Assembly (NCBI GenBank): GCA_902537815.1 | Contig: CACBCS010000001.1 | Coordinates: forward strand, 83,213-147,212 | Origin: an uncultured Pseudohongiella sp. | GTDB lineage: Bacteria; Pseudomonadota; Gammaproteobacteria; Pseudomonadales; Pseudohongiellaceae | Direction of reading: 5' to 3' | Length of the DNA: 64,000 nt | In this document: positions 8,110 through 16,243 of the stretch, piece after piece | Position numbering within the stretch: position 1 is the stretch's first letter | Layout: each line of letters opens with the position of its first letter | Made by a program: the position numbers and the translations under genes | The notes under the pieces: generated by a model | Database searches by the model: none | Told to the model about the DNA's origin: nothing | The model's input: only the letters and a program-made list of their open reading frames with translations

Positions 8110-8574
8110 ATGAACAGCGTTAAATATTTAGTAATGACCTTACTTCTGTTTCTGCAAATGTTTCCATCAATTAACGCTCAAGATGGAGAGCCTTGTGGTC
8201 CGGCTAGGGTTCTTGATAGTGAGATTGCTTCCAACGTGGCCCAAGATTCGAGATGCTTTGAACTGCGTTTTTATACTGCTGACGCTACCGTTGAGGGAAG
8301 TGGTGGAGTCAACGATTTGCATCAAAGATTCCGTGAGAGGCAACAAGAGTTGCTTACTATGCACGGCGCCGAGTTGATCGGCTATTGGCAGAGGCTTGAC
8401 AATCCAAATACGATTGTTTGGCTCCTGGCTTTCAGGGATCGTGCTCATCGGGATGAGGTTTTCAGCAGTTTCCGGGCTGACCCTGAGTGGTTAGCTTTGA
8501 GAGAAAAATACAATGTACCAGTCCAAAGAGAGCTATTTTTTATGAGTGCAACTGACTACTCAGCCTTAAAATAA
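8110..8574 (+). CDS. Exported NIPSNAP family protein
   Basis: A 154-residue protein with a signal peptide (MNSVKYLVMTLLLFLQMFPS, cut near INAQ) and one NIPSNAP-type ferredoxin-like domain: CFELRFYTAD, then LHQRFRERQQELLTMHGAEL, IGYWQRLDNP, IVWLLAFRDRAHRDEV and RADPEWLALREKY. NIPSNAP domains are small alpha-beta barrels of poorly known function, often oligomeric. GGAGTG lies just upstream of the chosen ATG at 8110. It is part of the AT-rich block that follows selC, with genes of unrelated families on each side. Confidence 0.75.
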   Translation: MNSVKYLVMTLLLFLQMFPSINAQDGEPCGPARVLDSEIASNVAQDSRCFELRFYTADATVEGSGGVNDLHQRFRERQQELLTMHGAELIGYWQRLDNPNTIVWLLAFRDRAHRDEVFSSFRADPEWLALREKYNVPVQRELFFMSATDYSALK

Positions 8575-8747
8575 TAACTCGTCCTGATACGCCTTCTCAT
8601 GAGGGTTCTGAGTGCTGATAACCCAAATTACAGGGCTTGGTTTTTTGGTACAAGCAAGCGGTTTACGAAATAGCCTGTTTTTTATTTGCGTTCAACAAGG
8701 CGCGCTAAATGAAGAAATACTGAAACTCAAGAATAGAGGTAGGGCAA

Positions 8748-9296
8748 TTGAAAACTATAAAAATATTGGGCCAAATAATAGGTTTCATCGTGCTCATTTT
8801 CGTTATGGCGCTTGTCACTTTGCGGTTTCAGTACAGCGAAGCTGACGGCCCGTCCATTCTTTTTCCAGGGGGGGAGATGACGTCTGGGGAGCTACACGCT
8901 GGCCCTGAACCCGACTGGAGCTTCACGGATGAGATCTACACCGTCGATTTACAATTAAATGAGCCCATGGCTTCTCGGCGAATCTTTATTATAGAAAGTG
9001 AAGGCAAGATCTATGTAGTGTCGGGTTACATGCGTTCGCTCCTCGGTCGCATATGGAAAGAATGGGCATTTGAAGCTGATGCGGGGAACAACGAAGGCGT
9101 ATTGCGGGTCAATGGGATTCGCTACCTGAGAAGGCTGGTTCGAATTGAAGACGGCGATGCACTGAATGGGGTCGCTGCCAAGCTTGCGATCAAATATGGT
9201 GGAGCGCCAGCACCTGCCTCAGAAGAAGTCACACGGAACACTAGAGCCAGTTTTGAATCTGGTGACACGTGGGTTTTTGAGTTACAGCCCCGATAA
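8748..9296 (+). CDS. Hypothetical membrane-anchored protein
   Basis: A 182-residue protein starting at TTG (8748) behind a strong AGAGGTAGGG. One N-terminal transmembrane helix (KILGQIIGFIVLIFVMALVT) anchors a beta-rich extracytoplasmic domain. Recognisable strings are WSFTDEIYTVDLQLNEP, RRIFIIESEGKIYVVSGYM and IRYLRRLVRIEDGDAL. I do not recognise the family; a lipocalin-like or split-barrel fold could fit, but this is a guess. It is followed 18 bases later by a 44-residue ORF with its own ribosome-binding site, so the two are probably one operon. Confidence 0.6.
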   Translation: MKTIKILGQIIGFIVLIFVMALVTLRFQYSEADGPSILFPGGEMTSGELHAGPEPDWSFTDEIYTVDLQLNEPMASRRIFIIESEGKIYVVSGYMRSLLGRIWKEWAFEADAGNNEGVLRVNGIRYLRRLVRIEDGDALNGVAAKLAIKYGGAPAPASEEVTRNTRASFESGDTWVFELQPR

Positions 9297-9314
9297 ATTA
9301 AGGAGAAACCAAAA

Positions 9315-9449
9315 ATGACTCTAAAAAATTACTTGATCCTCTGCGGTGCTGGCTCGATAGTTACTATTCTTTCAATTCTTTTTGTGCCTGGAATTGCCGA
9401 TGCGTTCGAGAGCATACTGCTTCTATTTCTTATGACGAATGCAAGCTAA
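9315..9449 (+). CDS. Small hydrophobic peptide, 44 aa
   Basis: A short ORF preceded by AAGGAGAAA about ten bases upstream of its ATG. The product starts MTLKNYLILCGAGSIVTILS, continues ILFVPGIADAF and ends in a second hydrophobic patch before MTNAS. It looks like one or two short membrane helices. It follows the hypothetical membrane protein directly, which supports translation. No family is recognised, and a chance ORF cannot be ruled out. Confidence 0.4.
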   Translation: MTLKNYLILCGAGSIVTILSILFVPGIADAFESILLLFLMTNAS

Positions 9450-9668
9450 GGCATTCGATAAATTCTGCGCCAGACGTTGGGCCATAGTACAAAGCTATCC
9501 CGCTGGCTATCCTCTTGGCGCACAAATTTCAGAACGGGCGTGCGACGCCAATTTAAGAAGCTTCGCTTTATAGGATTTCGATTTTCTCTGATTATCACCG
9601 ACCTCTGTCAGTGAGTCAGAACCGAGGCTATAACGTAGCTATTGGTGACCTTGCAGGGGAACGAACGT

Positions 9669-10409
9669 TTGCTGACCACAATCAAAGTGCAATTTTTACT
9701 GCCACTGCTGTGCATCGTATTACTTGCGATCTCAGCTCCAATATATGCTCAACAACGAGAGTATAGACAGCAGGGGTTTCAAACATCCGACATTATTCCA
9801 GATGACATCATTTTGGAAACAATGGCAAGACTGCCGCAGGTGAACCGGGAAGCCCTCGATGATGTCTGCCGTAAAGCTTATGATACTTTCGTCCGCCCGG
9901 GAACGGGCTATGAAAATGGACCGCGCGGGCCGGTTGCGATGTGGTTGCATAGCCCGGTGCTGGCAGAGGCTATATTCGACGTTCGCCAGCGTGTGAGATA
10001 CGGGACGACGAAGGATCAGCGACTTACCGAGCTGATTATTCTATCCACCGCACGCGAAATTGATCATCAGTATGAGTGGTCTGCGCATGAGTCGCTTGCT
10101 CAGGCTGCAGGCCTCGAGCAGGAAATTATCGAGGTTATAAAATATCGGCGAGATCTGGCGGAGTTGCCTGCCACTGCAGGTCTTGGGGCGACGGAGAGGT
10201 TGCTCATTCAGTTCACTCGGGAACTGGTTAGTGAGGAAAAAGTCAGTTCAGATACATACATGCAGGCCATTGAGCAGTTCGGAAGCGAGGGTCTGATGGA
10301 TATCGTTGGTCTGATTGGCTACAACAACTTCGTAGCCATGACGCTGAAAGCCTTCGATGTTCAGCGGCCGATTGGGACCGAATTGCTGTTGCCAATGCCT
10401 GTCGAGTAA
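9669..10409 (+). CDS. Exported carboxymuconolactone decarboxylase (CMD/AhpD-like) protein
   Basis: A 246-residue all-helical protein of the CMD family, with an N-terminal signal peptide (LLPLLCIVLLAISAPIYAQQ). The CMD core is visible in RYGTTKDQRLTELIILSTAR, EIDHQYEWSAHESLAQAAGL and IEVIKYRRDL. The CxxC of peroxidase-active AhpD is absent (the segment is EIDHQYEW), so a decarboxylase or isomerase-like role is more likely than thiol peroxidase. I chose TTG at 9669 because AGGGGA lies eight bases upstream; an in-frame GTG at 9642 has no ribosome-binding site. It converges with the amidase gene. Confidence 0.7.
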   Translation: MLTTIKVQFLLPLLCIVLLAISAPIYAQQREYRQQGFQTSDIIPDDIILETMARLPQVNREALDDVCRKAYDTFVRPGTGYENGPRGPVAMWLHSPVLAEAIFDVRQRVRYGTTKDQRLTELIILSTAREIDHQYEWSAHESLAQAAGLEQEIIEVIKYRRDLAELPATAGLGATERLLIQFTRELVSEEKVSSDTYMQAIEQFGSEGLMDIVGLIGYNNFVAMTLKAFDVQRPIGTELLLPMPVE

Positions 10410-10451
10410 AGGCATCAGGCAAAGACCGTTTCGTGATCAAGCGCGGCTGGC

Positions 10452-11321
10452 CTATAAGTCATCAAGCTCTTCCGGTCTGTATCTTTCCAGCAAAGCCCAG
10501 ATAATAGCCATAGATTCGAGATCTACCGCTCCGGAAAAATCGCCCGGGCGAAAGTGCAACTGCATAGCGCGCATGGCGTACTGTGTTGCACGGTCATAAT
10601 TGCCGGAGGGTTCGATCTTGTAACCGAGACGATTAAGTGCGTCCTGAACGGTGTGCAGAGGCGGCGGCTCGCTGGTAAAGCGCTCTTCATATTTTGCCTT
10701 GGTGTCTGACTCGTACCAAGCGCCGATGCCGGCTTCATAAAGCTGCCGCCACGGGAACCGAGGCCCAGGGTCAGATTTCCTCAATATAGCGATGTCTGAA
10801 TGACCCACCACGTCGATAGGGTCGATGGATGGGAATCTGTCCAGAATTTCTGAAACAAGTTGAATGAGCAGTGCAATCTGATCGTCATCATAGCTCGGAA
10901 ACTCGCACTTAAAGTCATCCGGTGCCGTTTCTTCAATTGGGTTGTTCGTTCCGGTGCATTTGAATTCATTAACCACCTCAATGCCGATGGATCGGTCGTT
11001 AAGTGCGCTCTCACCTGCCCAGTAGCTGACTCCTGCGTGCCACGCTCTGTCAAGCTCAGGCACCAGCTGATAGACCTTCAAGTCGCTTCGGGGGTAAGTC
11101 GGATCGAACGGAGCAGGCACCAGATAATGTGAGCTCACCGGATTCGCGGTAGGTTGAGTTAACAGCCTCAGGGATTCGGCAAAGTCTTCAGAAGTTGCAT
11201 GGATAACCAGATAGTCGACCCGGCTATTGAAATTGGCCGAGGGCATTACAACGACGTTGCTGCAGGCAGTCAGCATAGCGCAGGTACAGGCTATTGACGC
11301 CCGTCTCATCCGACCGTTCAT
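10452..11321 (-). CDS. AmiD-type N-acetylmuramoyl-L-alanine amidase lipoprotein
   Basis: A 289-residue peptidoglycan amidase of the Amidase_2 (T7 lysozyme/PGRP) fold. The chosen start at 11321 has AAGAGGAG upstream and gives a lipoprotein signal ending LTACS, so it should be anchored in the outer membrane. Zinc-ligand segments are VDYLVIHATSED and DVVGHSDIAILRKSDPGPRF. The substrate groove has RSIGIEVVNE. A C-terminal peptidoglycan-binding helical domain (VQDALNRLGYKIEPSGNYD) completes the AmiD layout. It probably cleaves anhydro-muropeptides during cell-wall recycling. Confidence 0.85.
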   Translation of the reverse strand: MNGRMRRASIACTCAMLTACSNVVVMPSANFNSRVDYLVIHATSEDFAESLRLLTQPTANPVSSHYLVPAPFDPTYPRSDLKVYQLVPELDRAWHAGVSYWAGESALNDRSIGIEVVNEFKCTGTNNPIEETAPDDFKCEFPSYDDDQIALLIQLVSEILDRFPSIDPIDVVGHSDIAILRKSDPGPRFPWRQLYEAGIGAWYESDTKAKYEERFTSEPPPLHTVQDALNRLGYKIEPSGNYDRATQYAMRAMQLHFRPGDFSGAVDLESMAIIWALLERYRPEELDDL

Positions 11322-11382
11322 CGGCCGACTCCTCTTGGAGAGACTCACGTTTCTGAAAATTCGTAGTGCCATCGTTAAACTC

Positions 11383-12621
11383 TTAAGCCGTTTGGGCAGT
11401 GCTCAGCAGACTCTCTGAATAATCTTTCTCCTCGATGGGCCAGTGCAGCAGAGCTGCGACGATTCCGAGCAAGATGCCGGCATACCAAATCCCATCATAA
11501 GTCCCGTACTGCTCGTACAGCCAGGCGCCAAGCCAGACCCCGCTGAAACTCCCGAGCTGATGGCTCAGGAACACAATGCCGTAGAGAAAGGACATATAGC
11601 GGGTGCCAAAAAATAGTGCGACCAGCCCGGAGGTGGGTGGAACCGTCGCCAGCCACAAAAAACCCATGCCGGCGCTGAACACCATGATGCTCAAAATTGA
11701 AACTGGCATAGCCAAAAATACCGTGATTGCCACCACCCTCCCGAGATAAATCACGGTAAGCAGGCCCCGCATGGAGTGCGTGCTGCTCAACACGCCGGCG
11801 TAGTAGGCTCCGATCACATTACAAAGGCCAATGAGACTGATGCTCCAGGCACCAATCTGCGGATCAAAGCCCAGATCGACAACATAGCCGGGCATGTGCA
11901 CTGTGATGAAAGCAACGTGGAATCCGCAGACAAAAAAGCCGAACACCAATAGGCGGTAGGATTTAATCGAACAAGCTTTCAGAGCGACGTCTTTCAGGCT
12001 CATTGACGCGTCGGATTCTGCTCCCGCAGTGTCATTCGCCCCGCCGAATTTAGACAGGGGAATGCAGAGGAGCGCCATCAAAAAAGCGCTAAGTCCGAGG
12101 TACTGTAAGGCGTGCATCCAACCGACCACATCCACCACGGATGCAATGACAGGCACCACCAGAAACTGCCCGAAACTGCCGGCAGCAGTGCCAATACCGA
12201 GGGCGCGGGCACGTTTTTCTTCAGGCACTGCCCGGGCAATCGATGGCAGGACGATGCCGAAAGAAGTGCCTGCGATGCCGGCGCCGACGAGCAGTCCGGC
12301 GGTGCTGACAATCTGCGTTTCTGTGCCTGATAGGGACATGCCAAGCATACCGATTGCATAGAGCGCCACACCGCCGAGAAGCACCCGCAGGTTGCCGTAT
12401 TTATCAGCCAGTGCCCCCGCCAGAATTGCACACACGCCCCAGGACAGGTTCTGAACAGCGAGCGCGAGGCCAAAGACATCCCGTCCCCATTCTCTGGCCT
12501 CTGACATCGGCACCATAAACAGACCAAAGCCCGCCCGATAGCCGAAGGATAGCACCAGCAGCAGGCACGAACTGATGAGCACTGCTTGGTAGGGAGGGGT
12601 CTGTGACTTGACGATTGGCAT
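11383..12621 (-). CDS. MFS transporter
   Basis: A 412-residue major facilitator protein with 12 predicted helices. The A-like loop between helices 2 and 3 reads AGALADKYGNLRVLLGG, a standard MFS motif, and GIVLPSIARAVPEEKRARAL fits the loop before helix 5. The second half (VDLGFDPQIGAWSISLIGLC) is typical of the monocarboxylate/oxalate-like MFS group, so an organic-acid substrate is possible but not shown. It ends 61 bases upstream of the amidase start on the same strand and lies downstream of the phosphate transporter. Confidence 0.8.
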   Translation of the reverse strand: MPIVKSQTPPYQAVLISSCLLLVLSFGYRAGFGLFMVPMSEAREWGRDVFGLALAVQNLSWGVCAILAGALADKYGNLRVLLGGVALYAIGMLGMSLSGTETQIVSTAGLLVGAGIAGTSFGIVLPSIARAVPEEKRARALGIGTAAGSFGQFLVVPVIASVVDVVGWMHALQYLGLSAFLMALLCIPLSKFGGANDTAGAESDASMSLKDVALKACSIKSYRLLVFGFFVCGFHVAFITVHMPGYVVDLGFDPQIGAWSISLIGLCNVIGAYYAGVLSSTHSMRGLLTVIYLGRVVAITVFLAMPVSILSIMVFSAGMGFLWLATVPPTSGLVALFFGTRYMSFLYGIVFLSHQLGSFSGVWLGAWLYEQYGTYDGIWYAGILLGIVAALLHWPIEEKDYSESLLSTAQTA

Positions 12622-12682
12622 TTTCTGAGAGGATATAGGCAGGTTTGCCTCAGCAGTTCGTCAGTGGTTCTGATTGCTGAGC

Positions 12683-13957
12683 TTAGCCGAGAAGAGCCCT
12701 AAATAAAAAGAAGAAGACGATCGATAGGAGCGCGCCTACGGGCAGGGTCACGATCCAGGAGAGGAAGATCTTTCCGACTACCTTTAAGTTAAGGGCGCCG
12801 ACGCCGCGAGCCAGGCCGACGCCCAACACGGCACCGACGAGTGTGTGAGTGGTGGAGACGGGAATCCCGGTGCCCGAGGCGATCACCACCGTAGTTGCAG
12901 CCGCCAGTTCTGCAGCAAACCCGCGACTGGGAGTCAGTTCTGTGATGTTACGACCGATCGTTGCGATGACCCGATAGCCCAGAGTCGCAAGCCCCACAAC
13001 AATGCCGCCGCCGCCGAGCAGAAGGATCCATACCGGCAGTTCTGATTGGGCAGCGAAGGCGCCACCGTTTTGCACAACCCCATTAACCGCCGCCAGAGGG
13101 CCAATGGCGTTGGCGACATCGTTCGAGCCATGGGCGAACGCCATCGAGCAGGCGGTGAATATCATGAGCACGCCAAACAGGCGCTCGAGACCCGCCGTGC
13201 GGTCTTCGGCATTTCCGGCTTGCTCAGGTCTGATGTTGCGAATCGCGAGAAAGCCAATGGCCATCGTGAGCACTCCGACGCCCATGGCGTATAGTGCGGC
13301 TTCTTCATAGCTGACTTCCAGCCCCACGTGACGCAAGCCCTTGATTAGCGTCACCATGGCAATCATGAAACCCACCAGAAAAATGTAGCCCGGGATATAC
13401 CGTTTGGCGTTGCCAAAAGGATCATCGGTATCAAGCACCAGATGCTGGACGCTGAGAAACAAGCCGAAGGCGATCGTTCCGGAGAATACCGGAGAGATCA
13501 CCCAGCTTGCGATTATCGACAGCACCTGCCCCCACATCACGGAGTCGACAGACACGCCAGCCACGGTAAAGCCGATAATTGCCCCAATGATTGAGTGGGT
13601 AGTAGACACCGGCCAACCTTTCCAGGAGGCGATCAGCAGCCATACACCGGCTGCCAACAGGGAGGACAACATGCCGTAAACGAGCAGTTCCGGATTCGTG
13701 TCAAAACCTGCGGTATCTGCGTCAATGATTCCGCTTCGGATCGTTGAGGAGACTTCACCTCCTGCGAGGTAGGCGCCTGCGAACTCGAATACCATCGCAA
13801 TGATGATGGCCTGCTTGATGGTGATCGCCCGAGCGCCCACCGACGTGCCCATCGCGTTTGCTACATCGTTAGCGCCGACGCCATAAGCCATGAAAAAGCC
13901 GAACACACAGGCAAGAATGAGCAGTAAGGTGCCATGCTGGGCAAGAATTTCCGACAT
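12683..13957 (-). CDS. Inorganic phosphate transporter, PiT family
   Basis: A 424-residue membrane protein with the duplicated PiT signature: GANDVANAMGTSVGARAI in the N-terminal half and GSNDVANAIGPLAAVNG in the C-terminal half. Each is matched by a WPVSTTHSIIGAIIGF or GIPVSTTHTLVGAVLG segment. PiT carriers import metal-phosphate with H+ (or Na+). The 410-base upstream region holds its promoter. No PhoU-like partner gene (often adjacent to PiT) is present here. Confidence 0.9.
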   Translation of the reverse strand: MSEILAQHGTLLLILACVFGFFMAYGVGANDVANAMGTSVGARAITIKQAIIIAMVFEFAGAYLAGGEVSSTIRSGIIDADTAGFDTNPELLVYGMLSSLLAAGVWLLIASWKGWPVSTTHSIIGAIIGFTVAGVSVDSVMWGQVLSIIASWVISPVFSGTIAFGLFLSVQHLVLDTDDPFGNAKRYIPGYIFLVGFMIAMVTLIKGLRHVGLEVSYEEAALYAMGVGVLTMAIGFLAIRNIRPEQAGNAEDRTAGLERLFGVLMIFTACSMAFAHGSNDVANAIGPLAAVNGVVQNGGAFAAQSELPVWILLLGGGGIVVGLATLGYRVIATIGRNITELTPSRGFAAELAAATTVVIASGTGIPVSTTHTLVGAVLGVGLARGVGALNLKVVGKIFLSWIVTLPVGALLSIVFFFLFRALLG

Positions 13958-14368
13958 GGCTAGGCGCGCGTGGCTGTACGGCTATTGGCTGAGCGGTCTG
14001 CGGGCGCGTCAGCGCACAAAAAACCGAGCGATGTGCTGATGGAATGCGTCATGGAGAAACCGATCTAGTCTTGTTATGCCGCGTATTAAATCACTCCACT
14101 TCCTGTAGCGCCAGCACTGGTTCGTTTGTTTGTGTCGTTATTTTACCCTGTTGTTACAGTTCCGAAATAATTGACAATTTTGATCAGGCGAACTGAGCAG
14201 TTGCGGGCGTTCAGGGCTGAAAATTCAATGTGCTGAGCACGGCTTCCTGAGAGCACTGTTTCAGAGTGGCGAAAAATGGCTGGTCTGCACGCGGCAGAGC
14301 GGTCTTCACTTTTGTTGCGTCGCACTTCTTGGTATCGTAGCGCGCTCGAGATTAAGGGACCCCGTTTT
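13958..14368. other. 410-base divergent intergenic region (PiT / ferredoxin)
   Basis: No gene is supported here. The region must hold the leftward promoter of the PiT gene and the rightward promoter of the ferredoxin-P450 pair. On the + strand there is TTGACA at 14171 and an imperfect inverted repeat (CAGTTC ... GAACTG, about 14158-14197). Read leftward, 14125-14160 contains AAC/AAA-rich triplets (TAACAACAGGG, ACAAACAAACG), but they are far from the PiT start. A Pho box was looked for and not seen. Confidence 0.4.
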
Positions 14369-14689
14369 ATGGTGAAGATTAAATTCATTGAACATTCTGG
14401 TCAGGAACACGATGTTGAAACCAACCCCGGCGCCTCCGTTATGATTGCAGCAGTCAGCAATGGCGTGCCGGGTATAGATGCTGACTGCGGCGGCGCCTGC
14501 TCCTGCGCAACCTGTCATGTTTATGTTGATCAGGAATGGCTTGAGAAAACTGGCGAAATCAACCCGACAGAAGAGGCTATGCTCAGTCTCAGTACTGACC
14601 GAAAAGACAATTCCCGGCTCTCCTGTCAGATTCAGGTGACCGAGGACTTAGACGGGCTGGTTGTTACGATGCCCGAGTTCCAATTCTGA
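14369..14689 (+). CDS. [2Fe-2S] ferredoxin, adrenodoxin/putidaredoxin type
   Basis: A 106-residue vertebrate-type ferredoxin. The cluster ligands are visible as CGGACSCATCHVYV (three Cys) and LSCQIQV (fourth Cys). The N-terminal VKIKFIEHSGQEHDVETNPG and C-terminal VTMPEFQF are typical of P450-partner ferredoxins. AAGGGA precedes the ATG at 14369. The P450 gene starts 40 bases downstream, so this protein is the likely electron donor to it. A ferredoxin reductase gene is not adjacent and must be elsewhere. Confidence 0.9.
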   Translation: MVKIKFIEHSGQEHDVETNPGASVMIAAVSNGVPGIDADCGGACSCATCHVYVDQEWLEKTGEINPTEEAMLSLSTDRKDNSRLSCQIQVTEDLDGLVVTMPEFQF

Positions 14690-14729
14690 GCCAAAAATTG
14701 CATCACGCAGGAAAATGAGGGTAAACACG

Positions 14730-15989
14730 ATGACTGACGCTTCTGCCGATCAGAGTAAATGGAGCATGGTGGGGAAAGACCCCTGGACCATGCCGATTGA
14801 AAAGATTGATCTGTCGCATCCCGGAATCTGGCAGGCCAATGAGTTTCTGCCTTTTATGGAACGCCTGCGTCTTGAAGATCCTGTGCACTACTGTGCCGAG
14901 TCGGCGGTCGGACCTTACTGGTCCATCACTAAGTACAAAGACATCATGCAGGTTGATACCTCCCCTGAAATTTTCTCTTCAGAACCGACTATCGGCATTG
15001 TGGATACTTATGATGAGTATACGCTGCCAAGCTTTATTTCCATGGATCCGCCGAAACATGATGAGCAGCGACGAATCGCGCAGCCGGTAGTCGCACCTGC
15101 CAATCTCAAGCGTCTTGAGCATCTTATCCGTCAGAGGGTCTGCAACATCCTTGATGAATTGCCCTTGGAAACAGAGTTTGATTGGGTCAAGGAGGTTTCC
15201 ATTGAGCTCACGACGCAGATGCTGGCGACGCTGTTCGACTTCCCGTTCGAAAGCCGGCACAAATTGACGTTCTGGTCCGATGCCGCCACAGCGATTCCGG
15301 GGGCAGGCGTTGTGGCTTCTAACGAGGAACGCTGGGCTGCGATGGAAGAATGTTTGCAGGTATTCACCGGTTTATGGAACGAACGCGTAAACGCCGAGCC
15401 GGGGAATGACCTCGTTTCCATGCTGGCGCATGGTGAGGCTACTCAGAACATGTCGCCTATGGAGTACCTGGGCAATATCATCCTGCTGATTGTGGGGGGT
15501 AACGATACCACTAGAAATTCAATCTCCGGTGGCGTGATGGCGCTCAATGAAAACCCGGCAGAGTATGACAAGCTGCGCGCCGATCGCAGCATCATTCCCA
15601 ACATGGTTTCTGAAATAATCCGCTGGCAGACTCCGCTTGCCTACATGCGGCGCACTGCTCTGGTCGATACAGAACTGGGCGGCAAGCAGATCAAGGCCGG
15701 CGATAAAGTGGTGATGTGGTACGCGTCAGGCAACCAGGACAGCGAGGTAATAGACAGAGCGGATGAATTTCTCATTGACCGGGACAAGGCGCGTCAGCAC
15801 TTGTCCTTCGGCTTTGGTCTTCATCGCTGTATGGGCAACCGCCTGGCTGAGATGCAGCTGCGTATTCTGTGGGAAGAGATCATGCAGCGCTTCGACATGG
15901 TTGAGGTTGTAGGGCAGCCAGAAAGGGTTTACTCCAGCTTTGTGAAAGGCTACACCCATCTGCCAGTCAAGCTCCATGGCTTGAATTAA
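14730..15989 (+). CDS. Cytochrome P450, CYP153-type alkane/fatty-acid hydroxylase
   Basis: A 419-residue P450. The heme-binding loop is FGFGLHRCMGNR with the Cys ligand near residue 367. The I-helix reads GGNDTTRNSISGG, and the K-helix ExxR is EIIRWQTPL. Strings such as DPVHYCAES, GPYWSITKYKDIM, FISMDPPKHDEQRR and SIELTTQMLATLFDFPF closely resemble CYP153A enzymes as I remember them. Those enzymes oxidise the terminal carbon of medium-chain alkanes. The start at 14730 has GAGGGT upstream; the frame is open further up. The ferredoxin gene lies directly upstream. No alkane regulator or reductase is visible nearby. Confidence 0.88.
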   Translation: MTDASADQSKWSMVGKDPWTMPIEKIDLSHPGIWQANEFLPFMERLRLEDPVHYCAESAVGPYWSITKYKDIMQVDTSPEIFSSEPTIGIVDTYDEYTLPSFISMDPPKHDEQRRIAQPVVAPANLKRLEHLIRQRVCNILDELPLETEFDWVKEVSIELTTQMLATLFDFPFESRHKLTFWSDAATAIPGAGVVASNEERWAAMEECLQVFTGLWNERVNAEPGNDLVSMLAHGEATQNMSPMEYLGNIILLIVGGNDTTRNSISGGVMALNENPAEYDKLRADRSIIPNMVSEIIRWQTPLAYMRRTALVDTELGGKQIKAGDKVVMWYASGNQDSEVIDRADEFLIDRDKARQHLSFGFGLHRCMGNRLAEMQLRILWEEIMQRFDMVEVVGQPERVYSSFVKGYTHLPVKLHGLN

Positions 15990-16149
15990 GCGGGGCGCCG
16001 GACAGCAGAGAGCGCGGCGGAAAGTCGGGAAGGGCGCAGGGCAGGGTATAGGAAGAGTCCAGATCAGAATCCTGATCCGAGTACTGATCAGAGCCCAGAG
16101 CAGTTCGCTGCTGTCCTAAGTCAACTTGAAAACTTATCCCATGGTTCTA

Positions 16150-16173
16150 AAAGGTTAAGCGAAAGGTTAAGCG
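16150..16173 (+). repeat. Tandem 12-base repeat (two copies)
   Basis: Two perfect head-to-tail copies of AAAGGTTAAGCG lie between the convergent ends of the P450 gene and selB. Just upstream (about 16061-16090) are several CTGATC/GATCAG copies that can pair into small hairpins. These may form a loose transcription stop, but no T-tract follows. Confidence 0.6.
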
Positions 16174-16243
16174 CAGGCGTGGCGGGTAGCGCATACGCTG
16201 TAATCATGGCCTGCGCATAAAGGCCCGCAGGGATCACTGTCTA

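Noticed and set aside
9476-9483. GTTGGGC resembling an integron attC core
   Set aside because: No matching RYYYAAC partner or stem arrangement lies at the right distance, and no integrase is present.
9669-10409. CMD-family protein as an AhpD-type peroxidase or selenoprotein
   Set aside because: The CxxC (or CxxU) position is EIDHQYEW, with no redox residue.
14125-14160. AAN-rich triplets upstream of the PiT transporter as an Hfq/Crc site
   Set aside because: They lie about 170 bases from the start codon and are interrupted, unlike the three leader motifs that sit at or just upstream of the start codon.
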